Shown piece after piece: positions 1 through 6,951 of a stretch of 15,967 bases of DNA (positions within the stretch are counted from its first letter, which is position 1; each line of letters opens with the position of its first letter). This stretch comes from UBA11524 sp965646445. GTDB lineage: Bacteria; Bacillota; Clostridia; Christensenellales; Aristaeellaceae. The stretch covers positions 1 to 15,967 of the forward strand of contig CBFFZW010000065.1 of NCBI GenBank assembly GCA_965646445.1. The letters are read 5' to 3'. The notes under the pieces were generated by a model. The model was not told the DNA's origin. It saw only the letters and a list, made by a program, of their open reading frames with translations, and did not search any database. Made by a program: the position numbers and the translations under genes.

Positions 1-254
1 CCCATTGCGGCAAGCAGCTTGTCGATCAGGTCGCATACCGTCTGCTTCTTGGAATCCATGAACGCAAGAACGCTCTGGGTATTCTCCTCTTTTTTATGCG
101 AGATTTTTTGGGTGAGATTCTTGTCTTCACTCAAAATACTGCGAATAAGATAGGGGGAAACATGATATTTCTCGGCAAGCTTTCTCTGTGACGTCCCGCC
201 CTCGACATACTCCGCGATGATACGCTTTCGCTGCTTGTCGGTCAGCTTCGCCAC
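1..254 (-). CDS. Terminase small subunit-like HTH protein, 3' end outside window
   Basis: Partial gene: 84 codons are in the window and the C-terminal part lies beyond the left edge. I place the start at GTG (254-252) because GGAGGG lies 6 nt upstream. The N terminus (about residues 4-45) reads as a homeodomain-like helix-turn-helix: TDKQRKRIIAEYVEGGTSQR, then LAEKYHVSPYLIRSIL. A helical segment with KKEENTQSVLAFMDSKKQ follows. This pattern is typical of small terminase subunits in Firmicutes prophages, which recognise the packaging site and recruit the large ATPase/nuclease subunit. Its position, directly after the late regulator gene and a leader with hairpins, fits the start of the packaging and structural module. 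A plain DNA-binding regulator cannot be excluded because the C-terminal oligomerisation part is not visible. Confidence 0.65.
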   Translation of the reverse strand, partial: MAKLTDKQRKRIIAEYVEGGTSQRKLAEKYHVSPYLIRSILSEDKNLTQKISHKKEENTQSVLAFMDSKKQTVCDLIDKLLAAM

Positions 255-291
255 AGTAATCCCTCCAATCAGCCGTGCCGACCTCCAATTC

Positions 292-337
292 AAAAGTAAA
301 GCAGAGAGCCGCACCGGAGGCCCGCGCGACTCTCTGC
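292..337 (-). terminator. Hairpin with U-rich tail in the late leader
   Basis: Read on the minus strand, GCAGAGAGTCGC pairs with GCGGCTCTCTGC (12 pairs, one of them a G-T wobble) across a 13-nt loop. TTTACTTTT follows directly (300-292). This is a good intrinsic-terminator shape lying 38 nt upstream of the terminase-like start. It could end early transcription or act as an attenuator for the late operon. Confidence 0.6.
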
Positions 338-343
338 CCGAGG

Positions 344-363
344 AACCGGTCTCTTGACCGATT
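344..363 (-). other. Second hairpin in the late leader
   Basis: On the minus strand AATCGGTC and GACCGGTT flank the 4-nt loop AAGA and can form 8 pairs with one wobble. There is no U-tract, so it is not a terminator by itself. It lies between the perfect -10 box at 377-382 and the terminator-like hairpin at 301-337. An anti-terminator or RNA-stability role is possible but only inferred. Confidence 0.4.
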
Positions 364-376
364 CTTCTGATTTTAC

Positions 377-382
377 ATTATA
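377..382 (-). promoter_or_regulatory. Perfect -10 box, candidate activator-dependent late promoter
   Basis: The minus strand reads TATAAT here, just downstream of the stop codon of the DUF1492-like gene. No recognisable -35 box lies 16-18 nt upstream (GTTAAG at 17 nt). A -10 without a -35 suits a promoter that needs an activator, and an ArpU/RinA-like candidate is encoded immediately upstream. This assignment is inference. Confidence 0.4.
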
Positions 383-400
383 GCGCCGGGGCTACGCGGC

Positions 401-817
401 TTAACATGGCCAAAGCTCCTCCAGCACCGCGATTGCCCGCTTATGCCGCCGCATGATCCAGCGATAGGCATAATTCAGCTCGACCGCGATCTCCTCCCAC
501 TTCTTGTAGTTGAGATACCGCAGCTCCATAATAAAGCGGTCGGTCTCGTCCAGCGGAGCTTCCCTGATAAACTTTCCGACCTCCCGCTCAGCCTGGACAA
601 GCGCCGCAATTTCCTCCTTAATCTCGTTTTGCAGGTCGACGATATTGCAGGCGCAGTCTTCCACCTTTTTCGAGGGAAGCGAAGAACCTGCCGAGTCCGG
701 CCGAATCTGAGCCGTGATAGACTCGGCAATTTGCCGCCAATTCTCAATGCGTTCCTCCTTAGCCCGTATCCTCGCCTTTGCGTGATACCCCTGATTCAAA
801 AACTCCTTAAGCGTCAT
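401..817 (-). CDS. DUF1492 / ArpU-like phage transcription regulator (sigma region 4-like)
   Basis: 138 aa. The start is ATG at 817, with AGGAGG 7 nt upstream and a 4-nt ATGA overlap with the helicase stop. An in-frame start at 859 lies inside the helicase and has no better ribosome site. Residues 15-85 are charged and helical (likely coiled coil). Residues 90-133 carry DETDRFIMELRYLNYKKWEE followed by IAVELNYAYRWIMRRHKRAI, which resembles the helix-turn-helix of sigma-70 region 4 as in DUF1492, ArpU and RinA proteins. Members of these families sit at the end of the early operon and switch on late genes in Gram-positive phages. The position here, right before the terminase-like gene, fits that. 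The target promoter is not proven; the -10 box at 377-382 is a candidate. Confidence 0.75.
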   Translation of the reverse strand: MTLKEFLNQGYHAKARIRAKEERIENWRQIAESITAQIRPDSAGSSLPSKKVEDCACNIVDLQNEIKEEIAALVQAEREVGKFIREAPLDETDRFIMELRYLNYKKWEEIAVELNYAYRWIMRRHKRAIAVLEELWPC

Positions 818-2175
818 TGCGTGACCTCCTTGATTTTCGCCTTCAATGCCTCCAGACAAGCCTCCTGGCGTATGTCCTTCGGCGTGAGAATGTCGTCCAG
901 CATGGTATAGTCATAGGTTCCCTTCATCAGCAGGTGGTGAATGAGCACGGTTTCCTTTTGGCCCGGACGGTGCAGCCGCTTGTTTGCCTGCTGATAAAGT
1001 TCCAGGCTCGTCGGGAGGCTGTACCATATCGCGATATGCCCTCCGGCCTGCAGGTTCAAGCCGTGGCCCGCGCTGGCCGGATGGGCCAAAAGAATCGGAA
1101 TCTTACCGGCGTTCCATCTTGAGACGGAGTCCTTTTCCTTAATGTCGACTGCCTCAGGATAACGGGCGAGTATTCTGTCAAGCTCATGCCGAAAACCATA
1201 GAACACAAGAACCGGCTGGCCGTTGGCCTCTTCGATTAGAGAGTCGAGCGCTTCCAGCTTGCACTCGTGGAGAACCTTGACCTTGCCGTTTTCATCATAG
1301 GCCGCTCCGCCCGCCGCCTGCAGGAGCTTGTTGGTAAGTACCGCCGCGGTCGGTGCGTCTATGTCGCCATCTGCAAACGGGAGAAGGGTATCCCGCTCCA
1401 GTGTCTTATAAAGAGCCATTGCCTCGTCAGACAGCTCGAACTCTCTACGGAGCATGAGCCTCTCGGGAAGCTGCAAATGGTCCGCCGACTTCATGCTGAT
1501 ACAGAGCCCGCCAATCTTCTCATAGATCAGCTCCTCCGCTCCCGGCTTCGGCTTCCAGGAAAAAATCTGCGCGGCGTTCCGTTTATCCGGCACAAAGTAA
1601 GTATCCCTGTAACTCGTCAGCGTTCTGCCGAGGGCCTTGCCCTCGTCCAGCAAATACATCTGAGGCCACAAATCCAAAAGCCCGTTGGGCGACGGTGTGC
1701 CCGTCAGCCCCACGATATGAGTGATATACTTGCGGACCTTTTTGAGAGCCCTGAACCGCTGCGCCTTGCTGGACTTAAAGCTCGAGAGCTCGTCAATGAT
1801 AACCATATCGAACGGCCACTTACTTTTGTAGTAGTCGACAAGCCAGACGACATTCTCCCGATTGATGATATAAATATCGGCGTCTCGGTTCAGCGCCGCA
1901 ACGCGCTCCGCTCTTGAGCCCAGAACCAGAGAAACGGTCAGGTCCCGCAAGTGATCCCACTTCTGGACCTCGGGCGGCCAGGTTTCCCGCGCCGGTTTCA
2001 GCGGCGCAATAACGAGAACCTTCCGCACCGCAAAATAGTCGTGCAGGAGCTTTTCTGCCGCGGTCAGACTGATCGCCGTCTTGCCCATGCCCATGTCCAG
2101 CAGCAGCCCTGCCTCAGGATTATCCAGGACGAACCGCTCAGCGAACTCCTGATAGTAATAAGGCTTATACTCCAT
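814..2175 (-). CDS. SNF2-type superfamily 2 DNA helicase/translocase
   Basis: 453 aa, complete. Helicase motifs appear in order: YYYQ near the N terminus (Q-motif-like), Walker A DMGMGKT (27-33), IAPLKPARETW (56-66), Walker B as IIDELSSFK (126-134, DELS in place of DEAH), LTGTP (157-161), a motif V region ASAGHGLNLQ (367-376), and motif VI QQANKRLHRPGQ (395-406) with the arginine finger. These are the marks of SNF2/Rad54-like ATPases that translocate on double-stranded DNA. The gene overlaps the upstream VRR-NUC gene by 11 nt and the downstream regulator by 4 nt, so the three are co-translated. A VRR-NUC/SNF2 pair is common in Firmicutes phages and probably acts in replication-fork or recombination processing; the exact substrate is unknown. 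Confidence 0.9.
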   Translation of the reverse strand: MEYKPYYYQEFAERFVLDNPEAGLLLDMGMGKTAISLTAAEKLLHDYFAVRKVLVIAPLKPARETWPPEVQKWDHLRDLTVSLVLGSRAERVAALNRDADIYIINRENVVWLVDYYKSKWPFDMVIIDELSSFKSSKAQRFRALKKVRKYITHIVGLTGTPSPNGLLDLWPQMYLLDEGKALGRTLTSYRDTYFVPDKRNAAQIFSWKPKPGAEELIYEKIGGLCISMKSADHLQLPERLMLRREFELSDEAMALYKTLERDTLLPFADGDIDAPTAAVLTNKLLQAAGGAAYDENGKVKVLHECKLEALDSLIEEANGQPVLVFYGFRHELDRILARYPEAVDIKEKDSVSRWNAGKIPILLAHPASAGHGLNLQAGGHIAIWYSLPTSLELYQQANKRLHRPGQKETVLIHHLLMKGTYDYTMLDDILTPKDIRQEACLEALKAKIKEVTQ

Positions 2176-2449
2176 ATTCCCGCAGCCTCGCTTTCAAATC
2201 CTCCATGTCGGAGACCCGCCAGACAGTGCAGCCGAGCTCCTCTAATGTACGGCGTACCTTCTTCTGCCGGACACTCAGCCCGTCGCTCAGGCCCGGCCTC
2301 TTGACTTCGATGAAGATGACCCTCCCTCCCGGCAATATCGCTATTCGGTCCGGCACGCCAGACGCCCCCGGACTTACCCACTTGTAGGCTTTACCGCCGA
2401 GGGACTTTATATAGTCGCACAGCTTTTTCTCAAAGCCGCTTTCATACAT
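2165..2449 (-). CDS. VRR-NUC domain nuclease
   Basis: 94 aa, a stand-alone PD-(D/E)XK fold. The start is ATG at 2449 with AAGGAGG 7 nt upstream. Visible catalytic pattern: E7 in the first helix, GVPDR with D34, then IFIEVKRPG with E48 and K50, and Q62 in the following helix. Stand-alone VRR-NUC proteins are structure-selective endonucleases related to the FAN1 nuclease domain and to archaeal Holliday junction resolvases. It is the first gene after the repeat-rich gap at 2450-2758 and overlaps the helicase gene by 11 nt, so the two products may work on the same branched DNA. Confidence in the family is high; the phage role (junction resolution or debranching before packaging) is inference. Confidence 0.9.
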   Translation of the reverse strand: MYESGFEKKLCDYIKSLGGKAYKWVSPGASGVPDRIAILPGGRVIFIEVKRPGLSDGLSVRQKKVRRTLEELGCTVWRVSDMEDLKARLREYGV

Positions 2450-2578
2450 TGCTTTTCCTCCTTCAGGTAGTCGAGTAGCGCGTGTAACAAAGTTTCCCTA
2501 TATATACATGTAATACGGGGGGTGTACGCTTTTCCGCTTTTTCCCTCCTTACTTTTTCAAAAAATGTTTTTAGGTTTT

Positions 2579-2596
2579 CTCTGCTACCTTTGTTGC
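2579..2596 (+). repeat. 18-bp direct repeat, copy 1
   Basis: CTCTGCTACCTTTGTTGC is identical to the copy at 2740-2757. The start-to-start distance is 161 nt. Confidence 0.9.
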
Positions 2597-2630
2597 AAAG
2601 AGCCTTAAAGCCTTGGTATCACTGGCTTTA

Positions 2631-2696
2631 TTGAGGTAGCAGAGTAGGTAGTACTCTGTTGCAAATCTCCAAAACTCTGCTACTCTGCTACCTCAA
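2631..2696. repeat. 17-bp perfect inverted repeat with competing inner hairpin
   Basis: The arms are 2631-2647 (TTGAGGTAGCAGAGTAG) and 2680-2696 (its exact complement), with a 32-nt spacer. Inside, CAGAGTA (2640-2646) can pair instead with TACTCTG (2652-2658) over a 5-nt loop, giving two exclusive structures. The right arm also contains a tandem CTCTGCTA duplication (2675-2690). Confidence 0.85.
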
Positions 2697-2739
2697 CAGC
2701 CGTTCCGACCTACCCTTGACCGAAAAAAGTTGCTCTTCA

Positions 2740-2757
2740 CTCTGCTACCTTTGTTGC
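2740..2757 (+). repeat. 18-bp direct repeat, copy 2
   Basis: Identical to 2579-2596 and placed immediately after the stop codon of the primase-helicase gene. Confidence 0.9.
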
Positions 2758-2758
2758 G

Positions 2759-5155
2759 TCAGACCTCTTTAACGAAGCCCCGCTGCCGTCCATAAATCGC
2801 TCCGCAGTTGACGGAAGTGGAGAGCCGCCAGCCCGGAATCATGCGTAGGAGGCCGATGATCTCCCGCGCCTGGGCCTGCGAGTAGCCCTTCGGGTCGCCC
2901 TTGAAAAGCTCCTGCCATATCTCCAGGGCGCAGACCTTTGACCGCGGCACGGTGCCAACCTGCTTCTCTCCGAAGCCGCCACCCCAGAACATGAGGCGCG
3001 CTTCCAGGTCCATATCGTCCCAGCCCTCAGGCAGCAGCGTGTTCAGGAAGTTCTCAATGAGCCCGAGCTTGCCGTTGGCCTCGGTGTGATCGGCCTGGAC
3101 CTTTCTGGCAAGCTCTTCCACGGCGCTGTCCAGGTACCATGTCTCGCCAGCCTCAAAGTATGTAACGGCCTCGGCCCATACCTGATCCACGATCGCCGCC
3201 GTCAGTTTGTCTCCGAGCTCCTTGCCCGCGTCTGTTACGGTCACAGGCCAGAAGCGGCGGGCGCCGGTCGGGTCACGCAAAAATTCCTCGTCGTTGGTTG
3301 TGCCGAAAAAGGCGCATTGCCTCGGGTGGCACTGCGTGCGGCGAGCGTATGCCGCGCGGTAGTTGTCCTCTTGCTTAGAGACGAACTGCTTGATCTGCTC
3401 AATCTCGGCCTTACGGGTCGCAGCCATCTCGCTAAGCTCGATGATCCAGTTGCCCTGGAGCTGCTCGTAGGCGTCCTTGCCGGTCATGGTATAGAGCGAG
3501 TCGGAGAACCAGTCTTTGCCCAGATTTTTCAGCGTGGAGGACTTACGGCAGCCCTGCGGACCTACCAGGACGAGCATATGGTCGTGCTTGCAACCAGGCG
3601 CCAGGATTCTCGCGACGGCTCCGATCAGCGCCTTGCGGGTCACTGTCCGCGTGTACCTGGAATCCGCCGCGCCCAAGTAGTCAATGAACAGGGTCTCGGC
3701 TCGCTTCACGCCGTCCCAGACGAGCGAGCGCAGGTATTCCCTGACTGGGTGCCGGCTGACATCCGTGAGCGCTAAGTCGACGCCCTCACGGGTCTTCGGG
3801 ATACTGTCTATCTTGTAGTCCTTCTCCAGGATATTGTGAACGCCGGCGTCGTCGGTGTCGCCCCAAGAGCGAGGCTTGCCCTCAGCCTTACGCCAGGGAA
3901 GGTCCCCGCAGACCATCGGCCGCTCCATGAACTCATCCCAGTAGAAGGTGCCCTTAAAGCGAGGGTCATTCCTGACGATAATACGGATATTCTCGACCGT
4001 GGTCGCCGCATGTCCAGTCTTCGGATTTACCTCAAGCTGGGAGACCCAGTTCATGTCAGGAGCGTCGTCGTCCTCGCCGAAGAGCTGAACGATATAATCG
4101 AGCTGCTTACTCTGGAGCTCCTTCATGGCGTCGGGACAATTCATCTCGACCCACTTGCACATATTCTTGAAAGAGGGCAGATTGTTCGCCGCTGTGTTCG
4201 AGGGCTTGCCCTCGTCGTCCTTGCCGAACAGGTGAATGCGAACCAGGTCGAAGGCGTTGCAGAGCTTGCCGCAAATCGGGTCCGTGCTATGGTGGCTGTA
4301 CGCAAATTTCCCGTCCTCGTACACGACGAGCCCGCCGGAGGTCGAGCCGCCGGTATAGGTATAACGGCCGTTCTCGCCCTTCGTGTAGACGTCAGCCAGG
4401 AATGCCTCGATCGCGTCCTCGATGGAGTAGACCCGGCAGAAGGCGCCCACAATACCGTCCTTTGCCAACGGATCGCCCTGCTTGTCCGCGAGCCGCTGCA
4501 TAGCGCCGGATTTCCGGCTGGACACGGGCCACTGCGTCGGGTCCTTCCAGTCTGCGTATCTGGCAAGCTGCTCGTCTGCGTCCAACCAGGGGCCGTCCTG
4601 AACCTCATACCGGAATTCGGCGTCGCATGAGGCGCTGGCCCAGTACATGAGCCGATGGGGCTCATAGGTAGTATCGTCGCACATATCAATGCCAACATCG
4701 CCGGCGATCCTGCGGGCGATCGCCTCATACTCCTCAGGCGAGACAGGACGCGAGAGAGGAATCACCAGGCGAAGTCTCGGGGCCTTGGCAGAGTGGCTGT
4801 GCGTGCTGTAAAGCACAGCAGCGCACCCGAGGATCAGGGTCACCGTGGGCCAGGGGTCCTCGCCGGCGGCGATGGAATCCATATCGAGCGTAATGAGCCG
4901 GCGCTGAGCCACGGCGTCGATCTTGCGGCGGCCGCCTTTCAGCGTACCGCCCACGAAGCCGCCGACGTCCTTGGCGTTGTCCCGCTCCTCCTTCGGCATA
5001 CGGAAGTATTCTGCCTGAGTCTCCTGCGTCCGTGTGACTTGGCTGAGCTTCTCCACGAACTCGGACCAGAGTATTTCCTTGTTCTTCCAGCTTGTAGACC
5101 GCCGCGAGCTACCCGTCGCGATCGTCACCAAGCCGTCGTGCTTGAGGACCGGCAT
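2759..5155 (-). CDS. VirE-type primase-helicase (replication protein)
   Basis: 798 aa, complete. The N-terminal half looks like an archaeo-eukaryotic primase: LITLDMDS (87-94) with the paired acidic residues, YSTHSHS (116-122) with the motif II histidine, RLRLVIPLSRPV (127-138) and EPHRLMYW (165-172). The C-terminal half is a VirE/D5-like superfamily 3 helicase: Walker A GPQGCRKSS (532-540), NWIIELSEM (569-577), IKQFVSKQEDNYR (588-600), FFGTTND (616-622) and GARRFWPV (631-638). It should prime and unwind DNA at the phage origin. The Walker A has Arg at 537 where Gly usually precedes Lys. The ATG shares one base with the dCMP deaminase stop (TAATG), so translation is probably coupled; its own ribosome site is weak. 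Confidence 0.92.
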   Translation of the reverse strand: MPVLKHDGLVTIATGSSRRSTSWKNKEILWSEFVEKLSQVTRTQETQAEYFRMPKEERDNAKDVGGFVGGTLKGGRRKIDAVAQRRLITLDMDSIAAGEDPWPTVTLILGCAAVLYSTHSHSAKAPRLRLVIPLSRPVSPEEYEAIARRIAGDVGIDMCDDTTYEPHRLMYWASASCDAEFRYEVQDGPWLDADEQLARYADWKDPTQWPVSSRKSGAMQRLADKQGDPLAKDGIVGAFCRVYSIEDAIEAFLADVYTKGENGRYTYTGGSTSGGLVVYEDGKFAYSHHSTDPICGKLCNAFDLVRIHLFGKDDEGKPSNTAANNLPSFKNMCKWVEMNCPDAMKELQSKQLDYIVQLFGEDDDAPDMNWVSQLEVNPKTGHAATTVENIRIIVRNDPRFKGTFYWDEFMERPMVCGDLPWRKAEGKPRSWGDTDDAGVHNILEKDYKIDSIPKTREGVDLALTDVSRHPVREYLRSLVWDGVKRAETLFIDYLGAADSRYTRTVTRKALIGAVARILAPGCKHDHMLVLVGPQGCRKSSTLKNLGKDWFSDSLYTMTGKDAYEQLQGNWIIELSEMAATRKAEIEQIKQFVSKQEDNYRAAYARRTQCHPRQCAFFGTTNDEEFLRDPTGARRFWPVTVTDAGKELGDKLTAAIVDQVWAEAVTYFEAGETWYLDSAVEELARKVQADHTEANGKLGLIENFLNTLLPEGWDDMDLEARLMFWGGGFGEKQVGTVPRSKVCALEIWQELFKGDPKGYSQAQAREIIGLLRMIPGWRLSTSVNCGAIYGRQRGFVKEV

Positions 5156-5577
5156 TATAGGGTACCCGCCCTTGTGACGACCCTCGCAATGCCGGCGTTC
5201 TTTATCATGCGATCGCAGTAGTTGCAGGGCGCGGGGTCCACAGATTCGTCAAGGCAGGCGAGGTAAAGGGTAGCTCCTCGCAGCTCCCGCCTTGCGGCGC
5301 TGATAATCGCGTTTTGTTCGGCATGAACGGCCACGCAGGCGCCGTACTGGTCGCCGTGAACCGCAGCGTGCTCGTCGATGGGCGCAGAGTGCGCTCTGCA
5401 GTAGCACTCGCCGACGTCGCAGCAGTTGGCCTCGCCCCTGGGCGAGCCGTTATAGCCGGTCGCGATAATCTCGTCGCCTGAAACGATCACGGCGCCGTAC
5501 TGCCTGCGGAGACAGGTAGAACGGGCCGCGACGGCTTTGGCAATGTTCAGGTAGTAGGTGTCTTTGTCGATTCGCAT
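5155..5577 (-). CDS. dCMP deaminase
   Basis: 140 aa from ATG at 5577, which has GGCGG 8 nt upstream. A GTG at 5586 in the same frame would add three residues and overlap the dUTPase stop (GTGA); either is possible. Zinc-binding and catalytic motifs of the cytidine/deoxycytidylate deaminase family are present: VHAEQNAI, with the zinc His and catalytic Glu (85 and 87 from this start), and PCNYC with two zinc cysteines (118 and 121). ATGYNGSPRG and a Cys-rich insert (ANCCDVGECYC) are typical of the ComEB/phage dCMP deaminase group. It makes dUMP from dCMP, feeding the ThyX encoded two genes upstream, and is usually tuned by dCTP and dTTP. Confidence 0.92.
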   Translation of the reverse strand: MRIDKDTYYLNIAKAVAARSTCLRRQYGAVIVSGDEIIATGYNGSPRGEANCCDVGECYCRAHSAPIDEHAAVHGDQYGACVAVHAEQNAIISAARRELRGATLYLACLDESVDPAPCNYCDRMIKNAGIARVVTRAGTL

Positions 5578-5582
5578 TTTAA

Positions 5583-5987
5583 TCACCGCCCGCTGCTGCC
5601 GAAGGCGCCCGTACCCCTTTCGGCAGAGTCTTTGTAGGTAAACTCGGGAATCACGACCGGCATAATTACGAGCTGGCCGATCCTGTCTCCCTTCTTGATG
5701 TCGTAGCCGTTATTGCCGACGTTAGTGACGATGGCATGAACCTCGCCGCGGTAGCCGGAGTCGATCGGAGGAAGCTCGCAGACGATCCCCTGAGCGCTCA
5801 GACTGCTCCTCGGGAATATGAAGCCTACGAGGCCGTCAGGCAGCTCCAGGCCGAACCCGAGAGGCAGCTTATACACTTGCCCAGGATAGATCGTCTGGTC
5901 TCTGGGGCTGAACACGTCAGCCCCTGCGTCGTTGTCATGCGCTCGGAGGGGCTGAGCCCCTCCGAAGTCGATCAGCTTGATTTTCAT
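5583..5987 (-). CDS. dut: dUTP diphosphatase (dUTPase)
   Basis: 134 aa, the usual length for a trimeric dUTPase. All five motifs are visible: DAGADV (20-25), PRSSLS (59-64), IDSGYRGEV (75-83) with catalytic Asp and the uracil-site Tyr, GDRIGQLVIMP (100-110), and the C-terminal RGTGAFGSSG (124-133). It converts dUTP to dUMP and pyrophosphate, keeping uracil out of phage DNA and supplying dUMP for thymidylate synthesis. The ATG follows the stop of the small upstream gene with no gap. The early coding region contains a 9-bp perfect inverted repeat (5945-5963) that could fold in the mRNA. Confidence 0.95.
   Translation of the reverse strand: MKIKLIDFGGAQPLRAHDNDAGADVFSPRDQTIYPGQVYKLPLGFGLELPDGLVGFIFPRSSLSAQGIVCELPPIDSGYRGEVHAIVTNVGNNGYDIKKGDRIGQLVIMPVVIPEFTYKDSAERGTGAFGSSGR
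5945..5963. repeat. Perfect 9-bp inverted repeat inside dut
   Basis: GGAGGGGCT and AGCCCCTCC flank a single G. In the mRNA this forms a strong GC hairpin starting 24 nt after the dut start codon, overlapping codons of the FGGAQPLR segment. It has no U-tail. It may be chance in GC-rich coding DNA. Confidence 0.6.
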
Positions 5988-6182
5988 TTATGTCATGCCT
6001 CTCTTCTTGTATCTCGGGTTTTTAGGATTTTTGAAGTTTGACGGTATAACGCGAATCTCAAACCGCCATTTATAAGCGGTTTTTCCAACTTCTTTAACAA
6101 ATTGGCGCCATGCTGCTCGTTTAGTGGGCGCATTTATGCCGAACACAAACCGCTTTTCTACGCCATTCCAAATCCCATACAT
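5988..6182 (-). CDS. Small hypothetical protein
   Basis: 64 aa, family not recognised. I choose ATG at 6182 because GGAGG lies 7 nt upstream; a TTG one codon earlier is less likely. The product is basic and aromatic, begins MYGIWNGVEKRFVFGI and ends in a Lys/Arg/Pro-rich tail (NPKNPRYKKRG). No membrane segment or cysteine motif is visible. The gene is clearly more AT-rich than the genes on both sides, which suggests a separate acquisition (moron-like). Its stop abuts the dut start, so it sits inside the nucleotide-metabolism run and may be translated with it. A nucleic-acid-binding role is possible from its charge but not supported further. Confidence 0.6.
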   Translation of the reverse strand: MYGIWNGVEKRFVFGINAPTKRAAWRQFVKEVGKTAYKWRFEIRVIPSNFKNPKNPRYKKRGMT

Positions 6183-6201
6183 CAAAAAGCCTCCGTTCTT
6201 T

Positions 6202-6951
6202 TTAATTTAGTAAAAGCGGAAAGTCTGCCTTGAGAATCTCCGTAGGCGTGGCCTCGGACCAGAGCGGAGACTTGCACGCCATCTTGCCCTCGCGGCAAGC
6301 GCCCTGCATACAGAAGGGGCCAGTCGTTGCCCGAGAGAAGAGCGAGGGCGAGAGCTCATAGAGCTGCTCCCAGAGGCGGAGCATGACGTAGCGGGTCTCG
6401 GGCGTGTTGCGCCGGCAAATGCGCTGGCTTATCATGTGCTTCCACTGGTAAGGGGTCGCACTGATAATCAGCACGTTGCGGAGACCCTGCGGTGCCAGGT
6501 AGCCGGCACTGTCGTTGTCCGTCCCGTACTCGACCAGGAGCTTATACTTGTTCATGGTGTCCTGACACTGGGCCAGATAGGAGAACCGCATTTGACTGTC
6601 CAGCAGCTCATACGGAACCACGAAGTCGGCCTCGTTGGAGTAGTCACTATACTGCAGCGATGCAGACATGAACTTGACCTCGTTCTGGTGGCGCGTGATC
6701 TGCGCCAGGAACCGGCGCGAGGCACCCACGACGACGGCGTTGATGACCGCGAACTTCTGAATTGTCGGGTGCGGCAGCGAGGCCATAGTCTGGACGGTCT
6801 TCTCGGTGTAGTCCTGCTCGTAGAGCTTCAAGAAGTCCTGTAGGTCCTTGACCTTATGCCCGCGCTGGGTCAGACGCGCAGCGCAGACCATCATGGCCTC
6901 TGCCTCCTTGATGACCGTGGGATTGAGGACGGCGACCTTGATCTTATCCAT
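6202..6951 (-). CDS. thyX: FAD-dependent thymidylate synthase ThyX, divergent
   Basis: 249 aa. ATG at 6951 has GGAGG 8 nt upstream and overlaps the upstream gene's stop by 8 nt. ThyX landmarks: ITRHQNEVKFMSASLQYSDY (86-105), corresponding to the RHRxxS signature but with Gln at 89 for the second Arg, and LRNVLIISATPYQWKHMISQ then RICRRNTPETRYVM, which corresponds to the substrate-binding half ending in the conserved arginine. It would methylate dUMP to dTMP with methylene-tetrahydrofolate and reduced FAD. A Cys-rich stretch near the C terminus (CMQGACREGKMACKSP, 214-229) could bind a metal. With dCMP deaminase and dUTPase in the same run it completes a route to dTMP. The changed signature leaves room for a modified-pyrimidine product. 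Confidence 0.85.
   Translation of the reverse strand: MDKIKVAVLNPTVIKEAEAMMVCAARLTQRGHKVKDLQDFLKLYEQDYTEKTVQTMASLPHPTIQKFAVINAVVVGASRRFLAQITRHQNEVKFMSASLQYSDYSNEADFVVPYELLDSQMRFSYLAQCQDTMNKYKLLVEYGTDNDSAGYLAPQGLRNVLIISATPYQWKHMISQRICRRNTPETRYVMLRLWEQLYELSPSLFSRATTGPFCMQGACREGKMACKSPLWSEATPTEILKADFPLLLN

Larger units (their letters stand above)
2450..2758. other. Gene-free gap with clustered repeats; candidate replication origin
   Basis: No supported reading frame. This is the longest gene-free stretch of the window and clearly more AT-rich than its neighbours. It holds at least five oriented copies of CTCTGCTAC(C/T) or its complement, an exact 18-bp direct repeat, a 17-bp inverted repeat and a run of A/T (about 2548-2580). 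A GGAGGG at about 2543-2548 on the minus strand has no open frame behind it. Iteron-like repeats plus an AT-rich stretch beside a primase-helicase gene suggest an origin; a regulatory leader for the VRR-NUC operon is the alternative. Confidence 0.45.

Noticed and set aside
817..859. Longer N terminus for the DUF1492-like protein (start at 859)
   Set aside because: The extension lies inside the helicase gene and has no better ribosome site, whereas ATG at 817 has a perfect AGGAGG and an ATGA overlap.
2500..2515. TATATACATGTAATA segment considered as a promoter for the VRR-NUC operon
   Set aside because: No convincing -35/-10 pair with proper spacing on the minus strand; the small palindrome TACATGTA alone is not enough.
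2579..2757. Repeat cluster considered as a CRISPR array
   Set aside because: Units are about 10-18 bp, unevenly spaced and in both orientations, with no regular spacers and no cas genes. The lone Cas4-like protein is the phage DUF2800 nuclease.
3086..4630. Two long rightward open frames opposite the primase-helicase
   Set aside because: No ribosome sites or recognisable motifs; mirror frames of the VirE gene.
6060..6084. Terminator-like hairpin (AAACCGC/GCGGTTT plus T run) on the plus strand
   Set aside because: It points against the direction of all surrounding genes and lies inside the small orphan gene; a chance structure is more likely.
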